Origin: CAMQVM01 sp044433365
GTDB taxonomy: Bacteria > Bacteroidota > Bacteroidia > Bacteroidales > Rikenellaceae
Length of the DNA stretch: 21,952 nt
NCBI GenBank assembly: GCA_044433365.1
Contig: JAWXTR010000047.1
Coordinates: 1 to 21,952 of the forward strand
Reading direction: 5' to 3'
The position numbers and the translations under genes were made by a program. Under the pieces are notes generated by a model. That model was not told the origin of the DNA, ran no database searches, and worked only from the letters and a program-made list of their open reading frames with translations. Positions 7,754-15,713 of this stretch are shown piece by piece (the first letter of the stretch is position 1; every line of letters begins with the position of its first letter).

Positions 7754-9064
7754 ATGTTACGAATTATATTTTTAGCTTTATCACTAATTTTTTCTACAAA
7801 CATATATGCAGAGGTTAAACAATTAAGTAGTGCAAATAAGCAGCTTCTAAACGATTACTTAAACAAAGCTGTTACAGAGCGATATTTCCCTGGTGCACAG
7901 CTGATAATAGGAACAAGCAAGGGGGTTGTTTTCTCAAATTGCTACGGTTATCTCGACTATTCTAAGAAAAATAAGGTGGATAGCACCACTATATACGATT
8001 TAGCATCATGCACCAAGATTTTTTCGACCACTTTGTCGGTTATGACTCTTATAGATGAGGGGAAAATAACTCTAAATACAAAAATTTCGGATAGAGTGTT
8101 AGGGGCAAAAGGGCAAAGTTTTAAAGATGTTACAGTTAGAGACTTGCTCTACCACGCCTCTGGTTTTAAGCCTACCATTCCGATTGCATACTCACTAGTA
8201 GAGTCAGCAAATGAAAAGATACCGCTTCTTTCACGCTATAAAAGCGTAAATAACCCCTATCTTTTTGATACTAGGACTTATGTGGCTAAGGATATAAAGT
8301 ATAGTAGCGATTATGTATCAAAAGAGTATGTTAGAGGAAGTATAAAAGTTGCACCAAATCTATATATTCTGCCTAACTACTTTCAAAAGGTGGATTCCAT
8401 GATTAATGAGTCGTACAATCCTGCTCGTTTGGGAGTGTATGCTTATAGTGATTTAAATTTCTATTTTCTTCAAAAAATTGTAGAAAATAGCACCTTTCAA
8501 ACTCTCGATAAGTATGCAAAATCGCTATATGATAAGATGGGAGTCAAAAATATTGGTTACAAGCCTTTAGAGTGGTATTCAAAGGATAAAATAGCACCTA
8601 CAGAGTTTGATGCACTCTTTAGACGAGATACTTTACAAGGGATGGTTCACGACGAATTTGCCTCTGTAATGGGTGGTGTTGGCGGACACGCTGGATTATT
8701 TGGCTCGGCTAGTAGCGTAGCTCAAATTTGTGAGATGTTTTTAAAAAAAGGTATTTATGGTGATGGAATGCAGATGGTGCGCCCTGAGACGATAGAGCGT
8801 TTTGCTCTTCCAAGGCGGTTCTCTTCTGGAGCAATTAGAGGGCTGGGATTTCATAAGCTCGACCCTGCCAAAACTCCATATAGCTATGAGAGTTACGGAC
8901 ATACAGGATATACAGGTACCTACTTTTGGATTGATCCTAAAAACGATTTTTATGTGGTTTTCCTAACGAATAGGGTACATCCAACTAGAGCTAATAAAAA
9001 ACTGGGAGCAACTTACCGTGAAAAGCTATGGGAGATGATCGAAGAAATGAGTCACAACTTCTAA
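7754..9064 (+). CDS. Secreted serine hydrolase, class C beta-lactamase family
   Basis: This is a 436-residue exported hydrolase of the beta-lactamase/DD-peptidase/esterase superfamily (PF00144). Residues 1-19 form a signal peptide ending in NIYA, so the enzyme is probably periplasmic or lipid-free at the surface. The catalytic SxxK motif is Ser85-Cys-Thr-Lys88 in YDLASCTKIF. A second-motif Tyr is at Tyr231 in YSDLNF, and the third motif is His383-Thr-Gly in GHTGYTGT, replacing KTG as in many esterase-like members. The family acts on beta-lactams, peptidoglycan peptides or esters, and the substrate cannot be assigned here. It resembles domains found fused to glycoside hydrolases in Bacteroidota, but it stands alone. 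The activase gene follows 26 bp later, so they may be co-transcribed. Confidence 0.85.
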   Translation: MLRIIFLALSLIFSTNIYAEVKQLSSANKQLLNDYLNKAVTERYFPGAQLIIGTSKGVVFSNCYGYLDYSKKNKVDSTTIYDLASCTKIFSTTLSVMTLIDEGKITLNTKISDRVLGAKGQSFKDVTVRDLLYHASGFKPTIPIAYSLVESANEKIPLLSRYKSVNNPYLFDTRTYVAKDIKYSSDYVSKEYVRGSIKVAPNLYILPNYFQKVDSMINESYNPARLGVYAYSDLNFYFLQKIVENSTFQTLDKYAKSLYDKMGVKNIGYKPLEWYSKDKIAPTEFDALFRRDTLQGMVHDEFASVMGGVGGHAGLFGSASSVAQICEMFLKKGIYGDGMQMVRPETIERFALPRRFSSGAIRGLGFHKLDPAKTPYSYESYGHTGYTGTYFWIDPKNDFYVVFLTNRVHPTRANKKLGATYREKLWEMIEEMSHNF

Positions 9065-9090
9065 AAGGAAATTATAAATTATGAATTATA

Positions 9091-9897
9091 ATGGCACTAA
9101 TTTTTGATATTAAACATTTTGCTATCAATGATGGCGATGGAATACGCACCACAGTATTCTTTAAGGGTTGTCCACTTCGCTGTAGGTGGTGTCACAATCC
9201 TGAGGGGATAAAGGGTGGTGTAGAAAGCTTTGCTGTAAAGCGACTTTTCGACTCTGTAGAGATAGAAACCATCGAAAAAGTGGGGCGTATTGTCACGGTA
9301 GAGGAGATTTTTGAAGAGATTGAAAAAGATATGGTTTTTTATGCTAACTCAAAAGGGGGAGGAGTTACTTTTAGTGGTGGTGAGCCTTTAAGGCAAATCG
9401 ACGAGCTTCTAAAACTTCTTGCACTTTGCAAAGAGCGTGGAATCCACACTGCTGTCGACACTTCGGGTTGCGTAGAGAGTTATATTTTCGATAGGTTAAC
9501 CGCTAGTGGTTTGGTAGATTTAATTCTTTTCGATATTAAGGGGGTGGATAGTGATTTGCATAAAAAAGGAACTGGACGAGATAATAACCTAATATTAGAA
9601 AATCTCAAATCGTTAAAGGACAGCTCAATTCGCACAATTTTGCGCTTTCCTGCAATCCCAATCTACACCTATACAGCTGTAAATGTCGATAAAATGGTAG
9701 ATTTAATATCAGAAATTAAGTGTGACAACATTTCAGAGATATCGCTTCTTCCTTATCACGATATAGCTCGTGGAAAATACAGCAAGTATAGCTATGAATA
9801 TTTAATGCCAAAATCGCTTAAATCTATGCCCAAAGCGAGCCTTGAGGATTTAAAAATGAGGCTTGAAGGACTTGGGTGGAGTGTTAAGATAGGATAG
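9091..9897 (+). CDS. Glycyl radical enzyme activase, short form (HypE-like)
   Basis: This is a radical SAM protein of 268 residues that would install the glycyl radical on the enzyme encoded next. The N-terminus has GDGIRTTVFFKGCPLRCRWCHNPE, with the CxxxCxxC cluster ligands at Cys27, Cys31 and Cys34. The SAM-binding GGGVTFSGGEP motif lies near residue 90. Most activases of dehydratase-type glycyl radical enzymes carry an inserted ferredoxin-like domain with two extra clusters between these motifs. Here that stretch has no cysteine, so the architecture is like pyruvate formate-lyase activase. It sits 57 bp upstream of the glycyl radical enzyme gene on the same strand. The partner is assigned from this position. 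Confidence 0.9.
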   Translation: MALIFDIKHFAINDGDGIRTTVFFKGCPLRCRWCHNPEGIKGGVESFAVKRLFDSVEIETIEKVGRIVTVEEIFEEIEKDMVFYANSKGGGVTFSGGEPLRQIDELLKLLALCKERGIHTAVDTSGCVESYIFDRLTASGLVDLILFDIKGVDSDLHKKGTGRDNNLILENLKSLKDSSIRTILRFPAIPIYTYTAVNVDKMVDLISEIKCDNISEISLLPYHDIARGKYSKYSYEYLMPKSLKSMPKASLEDLKMRLEGLGWSVKIG

Positions 9898-9954
9898 TTT
9901 ATTAATTATAAATTACTAATTATTAATTTAATTAGTGAGAAATTTTTTCATATC

Positions 9955-12315
9955 ATGGCAACAGAAAGAGTCTTAAAATTAAGAAAAGAGAGCCTAGAGG
10001 CTGAAAATAGAATCTCAGTAGAGAGAGCAAAATTGGTTACTGAGTTTTATAAATCGGATGTTGCACAGCCGCTATCTACGGCGATGTGTAGAGCTAAATG
10101 TTTTGAGTATATACTTGCAAACAAATATATATATATTGGTGATGGTGAGATTGTTGTAGGCGAAAGAGGTGAAGCTCCTAAAGCCACTCCAACCTATCCA
10201 GAGGTGTGTATCCACTCAATCGAAGATTTAGAGATTTTGGCTAATCGTGAAAAGGTGTGGTTTTCATCATCCGAGGAGGTTTACGACACTTATCGCAACG
10301 AGATTATTCCGTTTTGGAGCGGTAAGAGCAACCGTGAAAAGGTTATGGTAAATCTTAGTGAAGAGTGGAAAGATGCCTATAGTGCAGGTATATTTACAGA
10401 GTTTCAAGAGCAACGTGCCCCCGGTCATACAGTCTTAGGCGATAAGATATACCATAAAGGGATGTTGGATATTATTTCAGATATTACACAGGCAATTTTT
10501 AAGTTGGATTTCCTTGAAGATGCCACAGCTTACAACCGCCGTGAGGAGTTAAAAGCGATGAAAGTGTGTTGTAGTGCTCTTATAACCTTTGCCAATCGTC
10601 ATGCCGATAAGTTAGAGGAGTTAGCTATAAACGAAGCTGACCCTACACGCAGTGATGAGCTTTTTGAGATGGCACGAGTGTGTAGAAAAGTTCCTGCAAA
10701 TGCGCCAGAGACTCTACACGAAGCACTTCAATACTATTGGTTTGTACATCTAGGTGTAATTACAGAGGTAAATCCGTGGGACTCATTCAATCCCGGTCGT
10801 TTAGACCAACACCTATATCCAATCTACAAAAAAGAGATAGAAAACGGCACCATCACTAAAGAAAAAGCGATGGAGCTGCTACACTGCTTCTGGATAAAAT
10901 TCAACAACCATCCATCACCTCCAAAAACAGGTGTAACCGCCAAAGAAAGTAATACTTACACCGATTTTTGCAATATTAATGTAGGTGGATTAACTAGCGA
11001 TGGCAAAGATGGCGTAAATGAGATGAGCTATATGCTACTCGACACTATCGAAGAGATGCGACTACTTCAACCAAGTTCAAATATTCAAGTTAGTCGTAAA
11101 TCGCCCGATAAGTTTATCGCTCGTACAATAGAAATTTTAAAAACAGGCTTTGGGCAGCCCTCTATTTTTAATGCCGATAGCGTTGTAATGGAGCTTTTGC
11201 GACAAGGCAAAAGCATTGAGGATGCTCGCAATGGCGGATGTAGTGGTTGTGTAGAGACGGGAGCTTTTGGTAAAGAGGCGTACATCCTTACAGGCTATTT
11301 TAATCTTCCTAAAGTACTGGAAATTACGCTTCACCACGGGGTTGATCCTCGCACAGGAAAGTTGATAGGTATTGATACAGACGATATTTTTGATCTTTTG
11401 ACAATGGAAAATCTTCTCAAAGCGTTCGAATTTCAGCTAAACTACTTTATGGATTTAAAGATGGAGGGAAACAACGTAATAGAGTCGATTTTGATGAATA
11501 ATCTACCTGTTCCGTTTCTTTCAGTCCTAATTGATGATTGTATTGAAAATGGAGTAGATTATATGTGTGGAGGTGCTCGCTACAACTCTTCTTATGTTCA
11601 AGGCGTTGGTATCGGCACAATAACCGACTCACTAGCTGCAATAAATGAGTATGTATACGAGAGATGTGATTTGACAATCTATGAGTTTATCAAAATTTTA
11701 GATAAAAATTTTGAGGGTCATGAGCAGCTACGCTACGATTTGGTTTATAACACCCCAAAATATGGAAACGACGACGATAGAGCCGATGTTTTTGCAAAAA
11801 TGATATTCGAACTCTATTTTAAAGAGGTCGATGGTCGAAAAACACCACGAGGAGCAACAACTCACGTCAATCTACTTCCTACCACTTGTCATATCTATTT
11901 TGGTGAGGTTATAGGAGCTACTCCAGATGGTCGTAAGGCTCATGAACCGTTATCAGAGGGTATTTCACCAGTGCAAGGAGTTGACACAAAGGGTCCAACT
12001 GCTGTTATTAAATCGGCTGCTAAGCTCGACCATATACGTACAGGGGGAACTCTACTAAATCAAAAATTCACACCGTCGTTTTTCGACTCTCCCGAGGCTA
12101 TAGATAAGATTGTAGCACTTGTTAGAAGCTACTTTTGCATGGATGGGCATCACATTCAATTTAATGTTGTCGATGCTGAGACTTTGCGTGAAGCGCAGCG
12201 ACACCCCGAAAATTATCGTGACTTAATTGTACGTGTAGCTGGTTATAGCGACTATTTCAACGATTTGGGTGTAGAGCTTCAGAACGAAATTATAGAGCGT
12301 ACAGCTCAGAATTAA
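9955..12315 (+). CDS. hypD: Glycyl radical enzyme, probable trans-4-hydroxy-L-proline dehydratase
   Basis: This is a 786-residue pyruvate formate-lyase-fold enzyme. The active-site motif GGCSGCVETGAFGKEAY places the thiyl Cys at 432 and the general-base Glu at 434. The glycyl radical motif RVAGYSDYF places the radical at Gly763 near the C-terminus. The GCVE motif marks the dehydratase branch rather than PFL itself. Segments such as QRAPGHTV, PGRLDQHL, GTITDSLAAI, TPKYGNDDD and GGTLLNQ closely resemble what I recall of clostridial HypD. HypD dehydrates trans-4-hydroxy-L-proline to (S)-1-pyrroline-5-carboxylate, which ProC then reduces to proline. The substrate is inferred from this resemblance, and proC is not in the window. 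The symbol is shared with an unrelated hydrogenase maturation gene. Confidence 0.85.
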   Translation: MATERVLKLRKESLEAENRISVERAKLVTEFYKSDVAQPLSTAMCRAKCFEYILANKYIYIGDGEIVVGERGEAPKATPTYPEVCIHSIEDLEILANREKVWFSSSEEVYDTYRNEIIPFWSGKSNREKVMVNLSEEWKDAYSAGIFTEFQEQRAPGHTVLGDKIYHKGMLDIISDITQAIFKLDFLEDATAYNRREELKAMKVCCSALITFANRHADKLEELAINEADPTRSDELFEMARVCRKVPANAPETLHEALQYYWFVHLGVITEVNPWDSFNPGRLDQHLYPIYKKEIENGTITKEKAMELLHCFWIKFNNHPSPPKTGVTAKESNTYTDFCNINVGGLTSDGKDGVNEMSYMLLDTIEEMRLLQPSSNIQVSRKSPDKFIARTIEILKTGFGQPSIFNADSVVMELLRQGKSIEDARNGGCSGCVETGAFGKEAYILTGYFNLPKVLEITLHHGVDPRTGKLIGIDTDDIFDLLTMENLLKAFEFQLNYFMDLKMEGNNVIESILMNNLPVPFLSVLIDDCIENGVDYMCGGARYNSSYVQGVGIGTITDSLAAINEYVYERCDLTIYEFIKILDKNFEGHEQLRYDLVYNTPKYGNDDDRADVFAKMIFELYFKEVDGRKTPRGATTHVNLLPTTCHIYFGEVIGATPDGRKAHEPLSEGISPVQGVDTKGPTAVIKSAAKLDHIRTGGTLLNQKFTPSFFDSPEAIDKIVALVRSYFCMDGHHIQFNVVDAETLREAQRHPENYRDLIVRVAGYSDYFNDLGVELQNEIIERTAQN

Positions 12316-12320
12316 TAGTT

Positions 12321-12353
12321 AAGGGGAGTTTTAATTTTTGAGTTTTAATTTTT
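12321..12353. repeat. Family III half-site with a 14-bp tandem duplication after hypD
   Basis: AAGGGGAGTT, the left-arm sequence of family III, starts 6 bp past the hypD stop. GAGTTTTAATTTTT (12326-12339) is immediately repeated at 12340-12353. There is no opposing right arm. The long T runs could help transcription end after hypD, but no clear stem precedes them. Confidence 0.45.
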
Positions 12354-12386
12354 TTAATTAGCTTTGTGATATTATAACATATAAGT

Positions 12387-12770
12387 ATGAAGATAAGATT
12401 AGCTATAATAGTTGCGTTTATTCTCTCAATTTTCTCTTTTAGCAATTTTGATTGCAAAGAGAAGGTTGAGGGTAATTTGCTGCATTATGGTGCAGAAAAT
12501 CATGCTTCACACGCTCAATATTTTTCAAATACAGATAGTTTGTTTGGTCTGTTTGATGAGGTAGATCCTATCACAAACTTTTCGAATATTCTCTCTCTTT
12601 CAAAAAGAGGCGAGAACCGAAGAAACTCATCAAACGACAAATTCTTAGTAAAATTCCACAATCCAATAACTGTTATTGGTTATCGCTACGCAAAATGTAG
12701 TTCAAACACTATTTTAGGGTATAAACCTAAGAGTGCTATTTCTATTTTATTGCATCAATTTCGGATTTAA
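12387..12770 (+). CDS. Small exported protein of unknown function
   Basis: I do not recognise this 127-residue protein. Residues 1-18 are a hydrophobic signal-like segment (MKIRLAIIVAFILSIFSFS). The following Cys23 lacks a good lipobox, so a lipoprotein is unlikely. The middle is polar, with several His residues, then a basic stretch (SKRGENRRNSSNDK) and the segment FHNPITVIGYRYAKCSS. The C-terminus ends hydrophobic and basic (ISILLHQFRI). There are three cysteines in total. Codon use and base composition match the neighbours. It follows hypD by 71 bp and lies between family III repeats. A role with the hydroxyproline enzyme cannot be inferred from position alone. Confidence 0.6.
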   Translation: MKIRLAIIVAFILSIFSFSNFDCKEKVEGNLLHYGAENHASHAQYFSNTDSLFGLFDEVDPITNFSNILSLSKRGENRRNSSNDKFLVKFHNPITVIGYRYAKCSSNTILGYKPKSAISILLHQFRI

Positions 12771-12780
12771 AATTTTGTAA

Positions 12781-12830
12781 TTAAGGGAATTTTAAAATCT
12801 TTCAAAATCAAGAATTTATAACTCCCCTAA
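12781..12830. repeat. Family III repeat, degenerate copy
   Basis: TTAAGGGAATTTTA (12781-12794) and TATAACTCCCCTAA (12817-12830) form an imperfect inverted repeat (11 of 14 paired). It starts 10 bp past the small exported protein's stop codon, so it may act as its terminator or as a spacer element. Confidence 0.55.
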
Positions 12831-12905
12831 ATTTAGTTGTTGAAAATATTCGACAACCGTATAGTTATGTCAAAATTTTTAAATTTATCCGAAAAAATCA
12901 ATAAA

Positions 12906-13418
12906 ATGAAAACAAAAATCGAACTTCCAATCTCATTGGTAAAAACAAATAAAAATAAATTAAATGTCGTTAAATCTTTGATTCTTATAGTAGTAAGTGT
13001 AGGTTTAATAGTTTATGCAGCTAGTCCAGCTATCGAAAATGGTACATTGTTGTATTATATTGTTACGCTTTCATCGCTTGCGGTGATATGTTTTGCTCTG
13101 ATGTCGCTTTTTTCGATAAATCAGCAGATATATGTGCCAACAAAGAGTAAAATTCGCAGTAAAGTGGTAGAGTTTACCCCTGAAAATTACTCAAAAGTTC
13201 TAAATATTTTAAGTAGTGGTGAAATTTCAAAACTTAATAAAAGTGTAGAAGAGGGGCAAGGTATGACACTCGATATAGTCTACACCAAAGATGGAAATTT
13301 CGCAGCATATCAATTTTTTAAATACATTCCTCACAATTTTGAGCCTTATAGCGAGATAGTTTACGTAGAAAAAGATAAACTATCTCAATTCTGTTCTATG
13401 TTTGATAGTAGAGGCTAG
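12906..13418 (+). CDS. Small membrane protein of unknown function, two TM helices
   Basis: I do not recognise this protein. From the ATG at 12906 it has 170 residues. Two predicted membrane helices (LNVVKSLILIVVSVGLIVYAA and LLYYIVTLSSLAVICFALMSLF) are separated by a short loop. A soluble C-terminal domain of about 95 residues follows, with alternating hydrophobic residues (TLDIVYTKDGNFAAYQFFKYIP) typical of a small beta/alpha fold. An in-frame ATG at 12867 and a TTG at 12837 could extend the N-terminus. I chose 12906 because the upstream part is Lys/Asn-rich and the TTG overlaps the region next to a repeat. Its 3' end faces the convergent pckA gene across a family II palindrome. Confidence 0.6.
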   Translation: MKTKIELPISLVKTNKNKLNVVKSLILIVVSVGLIVYAASPAIENGTLLYYIVTLSSLAVICFALMSLFSINQQIYVPTKSKIRSKVVEFTPENYSKVLNILSSGEISKLNKSVEEGQGMTLDIVYTKDGNFAAYQFFKYIPHNFEPYSEIVYVEKDKLSQFCSMFDSRG

Positions 13419-13481
13419 CAAGCACAGCTATCAAAGGGGTATATGACCCTGCCTGACGGCATTAGGCAGTTAAGACTGTAG

Positions 13482-13580
13482 GAGGGTGACTCAAAAGTCC
13501 TTAAAATAAACAAACAACCCTTGCCACAAGCTCTGTGATAAGGGTTGTTAATGTAAAATAGGTGCTTTTGAGTCACCCTC
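13482..13580. repeat. Nested palindrome, family II, copy A
   Basis: The outer perfect 16-bp inverted repeat starts GAGGGTGACTCAAAAG (13482-13497) and is mirrored at 13565-13580. Inside it, AACAACCCTT (13513-13522) pairs with AAGGGTTGTT (13540-13549), and the centre reads CACAAGCTCTGTG. The same architecture and core recur at 16784-16880. It lies between the convergent 12906 gene and pckA. A fragment, AAGGGCTTTTGAG at 13621-13633, matches the right flank of copy B and looks like a remnant of another copy. Confidence 0.85.
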
Positions 13581-13650
13581 GTAATCGAACTCAGATTCCA
13601 GTTGCCCTTAAATAGGGAAAAAGGGCTTTTGAGAATTGCTTGTGAATGAA

Positions 13651-13681
13651 CCAAAAAAAAGAGCCGCCCAAAAGGCGGCTC
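13651..13681 (-). terminator. Rho-independent terminator of pckA
   Basis: GAGCCGCC (13661-13668) and GGCGGCTC (13674-13681) form a GC-rich 8-bp stem with a 5-nt loop. On the minus strand the stem is followed by eight U residues (AAAAAAAA at 13653-13660 on the plus strand). It lies 25 bp past the pckA stop and is the clearest intrinsic terminator in the window. Confidence 0.92.
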
Positions 13682-13706
13682 AAGTGATATTTTAATCTTA
13701 TATAGA

Positions 13707-15311
13707 TTACATTTTTGGACCAGCTGCAACAAGAGCTTTACCAGCTTCGTTTCCAGTAAACTTAGCAAAGTTTTTAACGAAACGACCTGCAAGATCTTGA
13801 GCTTTAACGTCCCACTCAGCTGCGTTAGCATAAGTATCACGTGGGTCAAGAATCTCAGTGTGAACACCAGGAAGTTCTGTTGGGATTTGGAAATCGAATA
13901 ATGGAAGTTGTTTTGTAGGAGCTTTGTCGATAGAACCATCAAGGATAGCATCGATAATACCACGAGTATCTTTGATAGAGATACGCTTGCCAGTACCATT
14001 CCAACCTGTGTTAACAAGGTAAGCATGAGCACCAGAAGCTTGCATTTTTTTCACTAATTCCTCACCATATTTAGTTGGGTGAAGAGAAAGGAATGCAGCA
14101 CCGAAACAAGCAGAGAAAGTTGGAGTAGGCTCAGTAATACCACGCTCAGTACCAGCTAATTTAGCAGTGAAACCTGATAGGAAGTAATATTGAGTTTGCT
14201 CTGGAGTAAGGATAGAAACTGGAGGTAATACACCAAATGCGTCAGCAGAAAGGAAGATAACTTTCTTAGCAGCTGGAGCTTTAGAAACTGGTTTAACGAT
14301 GTTTTCGATGTGGTTGATTGGGTAAGAAACACGAGTGTTTTCTGTAGCAGAACCATCAGAGAAATCGATTTTACCATTAGCGTCAACGATTACGTTCTCA
14401 AGAAGAGCATCACGACGGATAGCAGCGTAGATATCTGGCTCGCTCTCTTGGCATAGGTTGATAACTTTAGCGTAGCAACCACCTTCGAAGTTGAATACAC
14501 CCTCATCATCCCAACCGTGCTCGTCATCACCGATAAGTTGACGTTTTGGATCTGTAGAAAGAGTTGTTTTACCAGTACCTGAAAGACCAAAGAAGATAGC
14601 AGTATCACCATGATCACCTACGTTAGCAGAACAGTGCATAGAAGCGATACCTTTTAGAGGAAGAAGATAGTTCATGTAAGAGAACATACCTTTTTTCATC
14701 TCACCACCATACCAAGTGTTAAGGATAACTTGCATTTTTTCTGTAAGGTTGAATACAGTTGCAGTTTCAGAGTTGATACCTAGTTCTTTGTAGTTTTCAA
14801 CTTTTGCTTTAGAAGCGTTAAGAACTACGAAATCAGGCTCACCATAGTTAGCAAGTTCTTCTTCTGTTGGACGGATAAACATGTTTTTCACAAAGTGAGC
14901 TTGCCATGCTACCTCAACGATGAAACGGATTTTTAAACGAGAGTTTTCGTTTGCACCACAGAAAGTATCAACTACGAAAAGACGTTTGCCAGAAAGTTCT
15001 TTAACAGCAAGATCTTTAAGTACATTCCAGCTTTCAGTTGAAACTGGTTTGTTATCATTTTTGTATTCGTCAGAAGTCCACCAGATAGAATCTTTAGTAG
15101 TTTCGTCCATAACGAAGAATTTATCTTTAGGAGAACGACCTGTGTAAACACCTGTCATAACGTTAACCGCACCCATTTCAGTCTCTTGACCTTTTTCAAA
15201 ACCTTCTAATGCTGGAGAAGTTTCTTCTACAAATAGTTGCTCGTAAGATGGATTGTGTACAATTTCTGTAACACCTAAAATACCATACTTGCTTAAATCA
15301 ATTGTTGCCAT
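13707..15311 (-). CDS. pckA: Phosphoenolpyruvate carboxykinase (ATP)
   Basis: PckA interconverts oxaloacetate plus ATP with PEP, CO2 and ADP in the cytoplasm. In anaerobic Bacteroidales it often runs toward CO2 fixation for succinate fermentation. The 534-residue protein is full length. The kinase P-loop is GLSGTGKTTLSTD near residue 250, followed by the metal-binding DDEHGWDDEGVFNFEGGCYAK. The substrate-binding YTGRSPKDKFFV is near residue 57, and NTRVSYPI and the adenine-binding TPTFSACFGAAFL segment are also present. It stands alone between convergent and divergent neighbours, with its own strong terminator and a leader of more than 100 nt. Its codons are more GC-rich at third positions than those of its neighbours, consistent with high expression. 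Confidence 0.98.
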   Translation of the reverse strand: MATIDLSKYGILGVTEIVHNPSYEQLFVEETSPALEGFEKGQETEMGAVNVMTGVYTGRSPKDKFFVMDETTKDSIWWTSDEYKNDNKPVSTESWNVLKDLAVKELSGKRLFVVDTFCGANENSRLKIRFIVEVAWQAHFVKNMFIRPTEEELANYGEPDFVVLNASKAKVENYKELGINSETATVFNLTEKMQVILNTWYGGEMKKGMFSYMNYLLPLKGIASMHCSANVGDHGDTAIFFGLSGTGKTTLSTDPKRQLIGDDEHGWDDEGVFNFEGGCYAKVINLCQESEPDIYAAIRRDALLENVIVDANGKIDFSDGSATENTRVSYPINHIENIVKPVSKAPAAKKVIFLSADAFGVLPPVSILTPEQTQYYFLSGFTAKLAGTERGITEPTPTFSACFGAAFLSLHPTKYGEELVKKMQASGAHAYLVNTGWNGTGKRISIKDTRGIIDAILDGSIDKAPTKQLPLFDFQIPTELPGVHTEILDPRDTYANAAEWDVKAQDLAGRFVKNFAKFTGNEAGKALVAAGPKM

Positions 15312-15453
15312 AAGTTAAAAAAATTAATTATTGGTTTATGCTTAAATTTAATTCGTTTTGTTGATTAGTCTCTGCTAACCTTGTTCATATATATAATGTA
15401 AAAATTTGCGATTTATTGTGCTATTGCAACAATTATTCCCTATTTTTACGCTA

Positions 15454-15461
15454 CAAAGATA
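15454..15461 (-). promoter_or_regulatory. Possible promoter -7 box for pckA
   Basis: The minus strand reads TATCTTTG, an exact TAnnTTTG match. A start near 15447 would give a leader of about 135 nt. The -33 region is only a run of T residues. The remaining intergenic sequence (15312-15713) is very AT-rich, and I see no gene in it. Confidence 0.4.
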
Positions 15462-15637
15462 ATAATATTTTTTGTACTGTTAAAAAAATCACACTAATTT
15501 TTTTGATTTTTTTAAACTTTTTTTTTCATCTAAACTTTTATCTGCTCATATTGAGCATTTTGACTCTTAAAAATTTACTATTTTTTAAAATAAACACTCA
15601 AAGGGTGTAAAAATTTTTCAATCGCCACTTTTTTGAG

Positions 15638-15645
15638 TATTTTTG
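15638..15645 (+). promoter_or_regulatory. Promoter -7 box for dusB
   Basis: TATTTTTG matches TAnnTTTG 69 bp before the dusB ATG. A TTTTC at 15614-15618 sits near the -33 position. The predicted start is about 15652. Confidence 0.5.
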
Positions 15646-15713
15646 CAGAAAATTTATAGAAGCTACTAAAGGCAGCTCCCTTAAATGGTATCGAAAATAT
15701 AAAAATCGAAAAA

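Noticed and set aside
13449..13469. CTGCCT/AGGCAG hairpin after the 12906 gene
   Set aside because: The stem is only 6 bp with no T tract, so I could not support it as a terminator or as a repeat.
13415..14032. 205-codon minus-strand open frame overlapping pckA
   Set aside because: It is a shadow frame of pckA. It runs through the pckA terminator and a family II palindrome, and its product is Leu/Ser-rich with no domain.
15416..15610. 64-codon plus-strand open frame between pckA and dusB
   Set aside because: Its product is almost all Phe, Leu, Ile and Asn, as expected from T-rich promoter DNA, and no start signal is visible.
15661..15684. Possible eighth family III copy before dusB
   Set aside because: It shares AGCTACTAAAG and CTCCCTTAA-like pieces with the family, but the core TTTTAGAAGTTCCC is missing, so the similarity is too weak to claim.
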